Positions 16,987-17,057 of a DNA stretch of 17,057 bases are shown here, piece by piece. Both the position numbers and the translations under genes were made by a program. Below the pieces are notes generated by a model that did no database searches, had not been told where the DNA came from, and worked only from the letters and a program-made list of their open reading frames with translations. The first letter of the stretch is position 1; each line of letters begins with the position of its first letter. Source of the stretch: JBLNBQ01 sp050260095 (GTDB taxonomy: Bacteria > Bacillota > UBA5301 > DYFA01); assembly GCA_050260095.1 (NCBI GenBank), contig JBLNBQ010000009.1, forward strand, positions 1 through 17,057. Direction: 5' to 3'.

Positions 16987-17057
16987 TCACTTGTCACTTT
17001 GTAGAAAAATCGTCATGCTTGTGTACAAGCCTTGTGGATATGTGCGTTGATTTGTGG
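16987..17057. other. AT-rich segment with a dyad and a DnaA-box-like sequence
   Basis: The base composition changes abruptly from the GC-rich genes. GCTTGT (17017-17022) and ACAAGC (17025-17030) form a 6-bp dyad around GT. TGTGGATAT (17033-17041) matches the reverse of the DnaA box TTATCCACA at 8 of 9, and TTGTGG at the very end (17052-17057) may begin another. TTGTCA at 16991-16996 could be a -35 element, but I see no good -10. Confidence 0.4.

Overview
The window is a GC-rich stretch (roughly 70% GC by eye), almost fully coding on the + strand, from a spore-forming member of the Bacillota (Firmicutes). The anchor is the conserved block mfd–spoVT–spoVB–yabN(mazG)–hbs–…–yabP–yabQ, which matches the mfd-spoVT-yabM-yabN-yabO-yabP-yabQ region of Bacillus subtilis. 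The GC content, frequent GTG/TTG starts and gene order suggest a deep-branching high-GC lineage such as Limnochordia or Symbiobacteria. That placement is inference; there is no rRNA in the window.

Layout. Positions 1-3628 hold the 3' part of a very large secreted protein: a DUF11 adhesion-type domain, an SdrD/B-like domain, then a long beta-strand-rich region ending in a C-terminal phenylalanine. It looks like an outer-membrane beta-barrel and would imply a two-membrane (diderm) envelope. After a perfect 9-bp hairpin comes a tightly packed run: prepilin peptidase (pilD), a PHP-domain phosphatase, a miniature PrsW-like membrane protein, and mfd (transcription-repair coupling factor, 1177 aa). 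Next come spoVT, behind a candidate forespore promoter with a dyad over the -10 element, a strong terminator, spoVB (lipid II flippase family), and yabN (tetrapyrrole-methylase fold plus MazG). The HU gene hbs lies convergently on the - strand with its own terminator. Then come a SpoIID/LytB-domain protein, yabP with a candidate sigma-E promoter, a membrane-anchored lytic transglycosylase, and yabQ. The last ~100 bases are AT-rich, with a DnaA-box-like sequence.

How the genes relate. The right half is a sporulation module. SpoVT controls late forespore genes, SpoVB and YabP/YabQ serve the spore cortex and coat, and two peptidoglycan-cleaving proteins (SpoIID-like and SLT) are interleaved with them. 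The left half is an envelope module: a candidate outer-membrane protein, the processing enzyme for type IV pilin-like proteins, and a PrsW-like intramembrane protease candidate directly upstream of mfd, where pth/fin sit in B. subtilis. rqcP (yabO), usual between yabN/hbs and yabP, is not present.

Most notable observations: the beta-barrel protein in a spore-former; the 146-aa PrsW-like protein; the dyad and promoter upstream of spoVT; the sigma-E-like promoter that moves the yabP start 54 bases downstream; and the transglycosylase wedged between yabP and yabQ.
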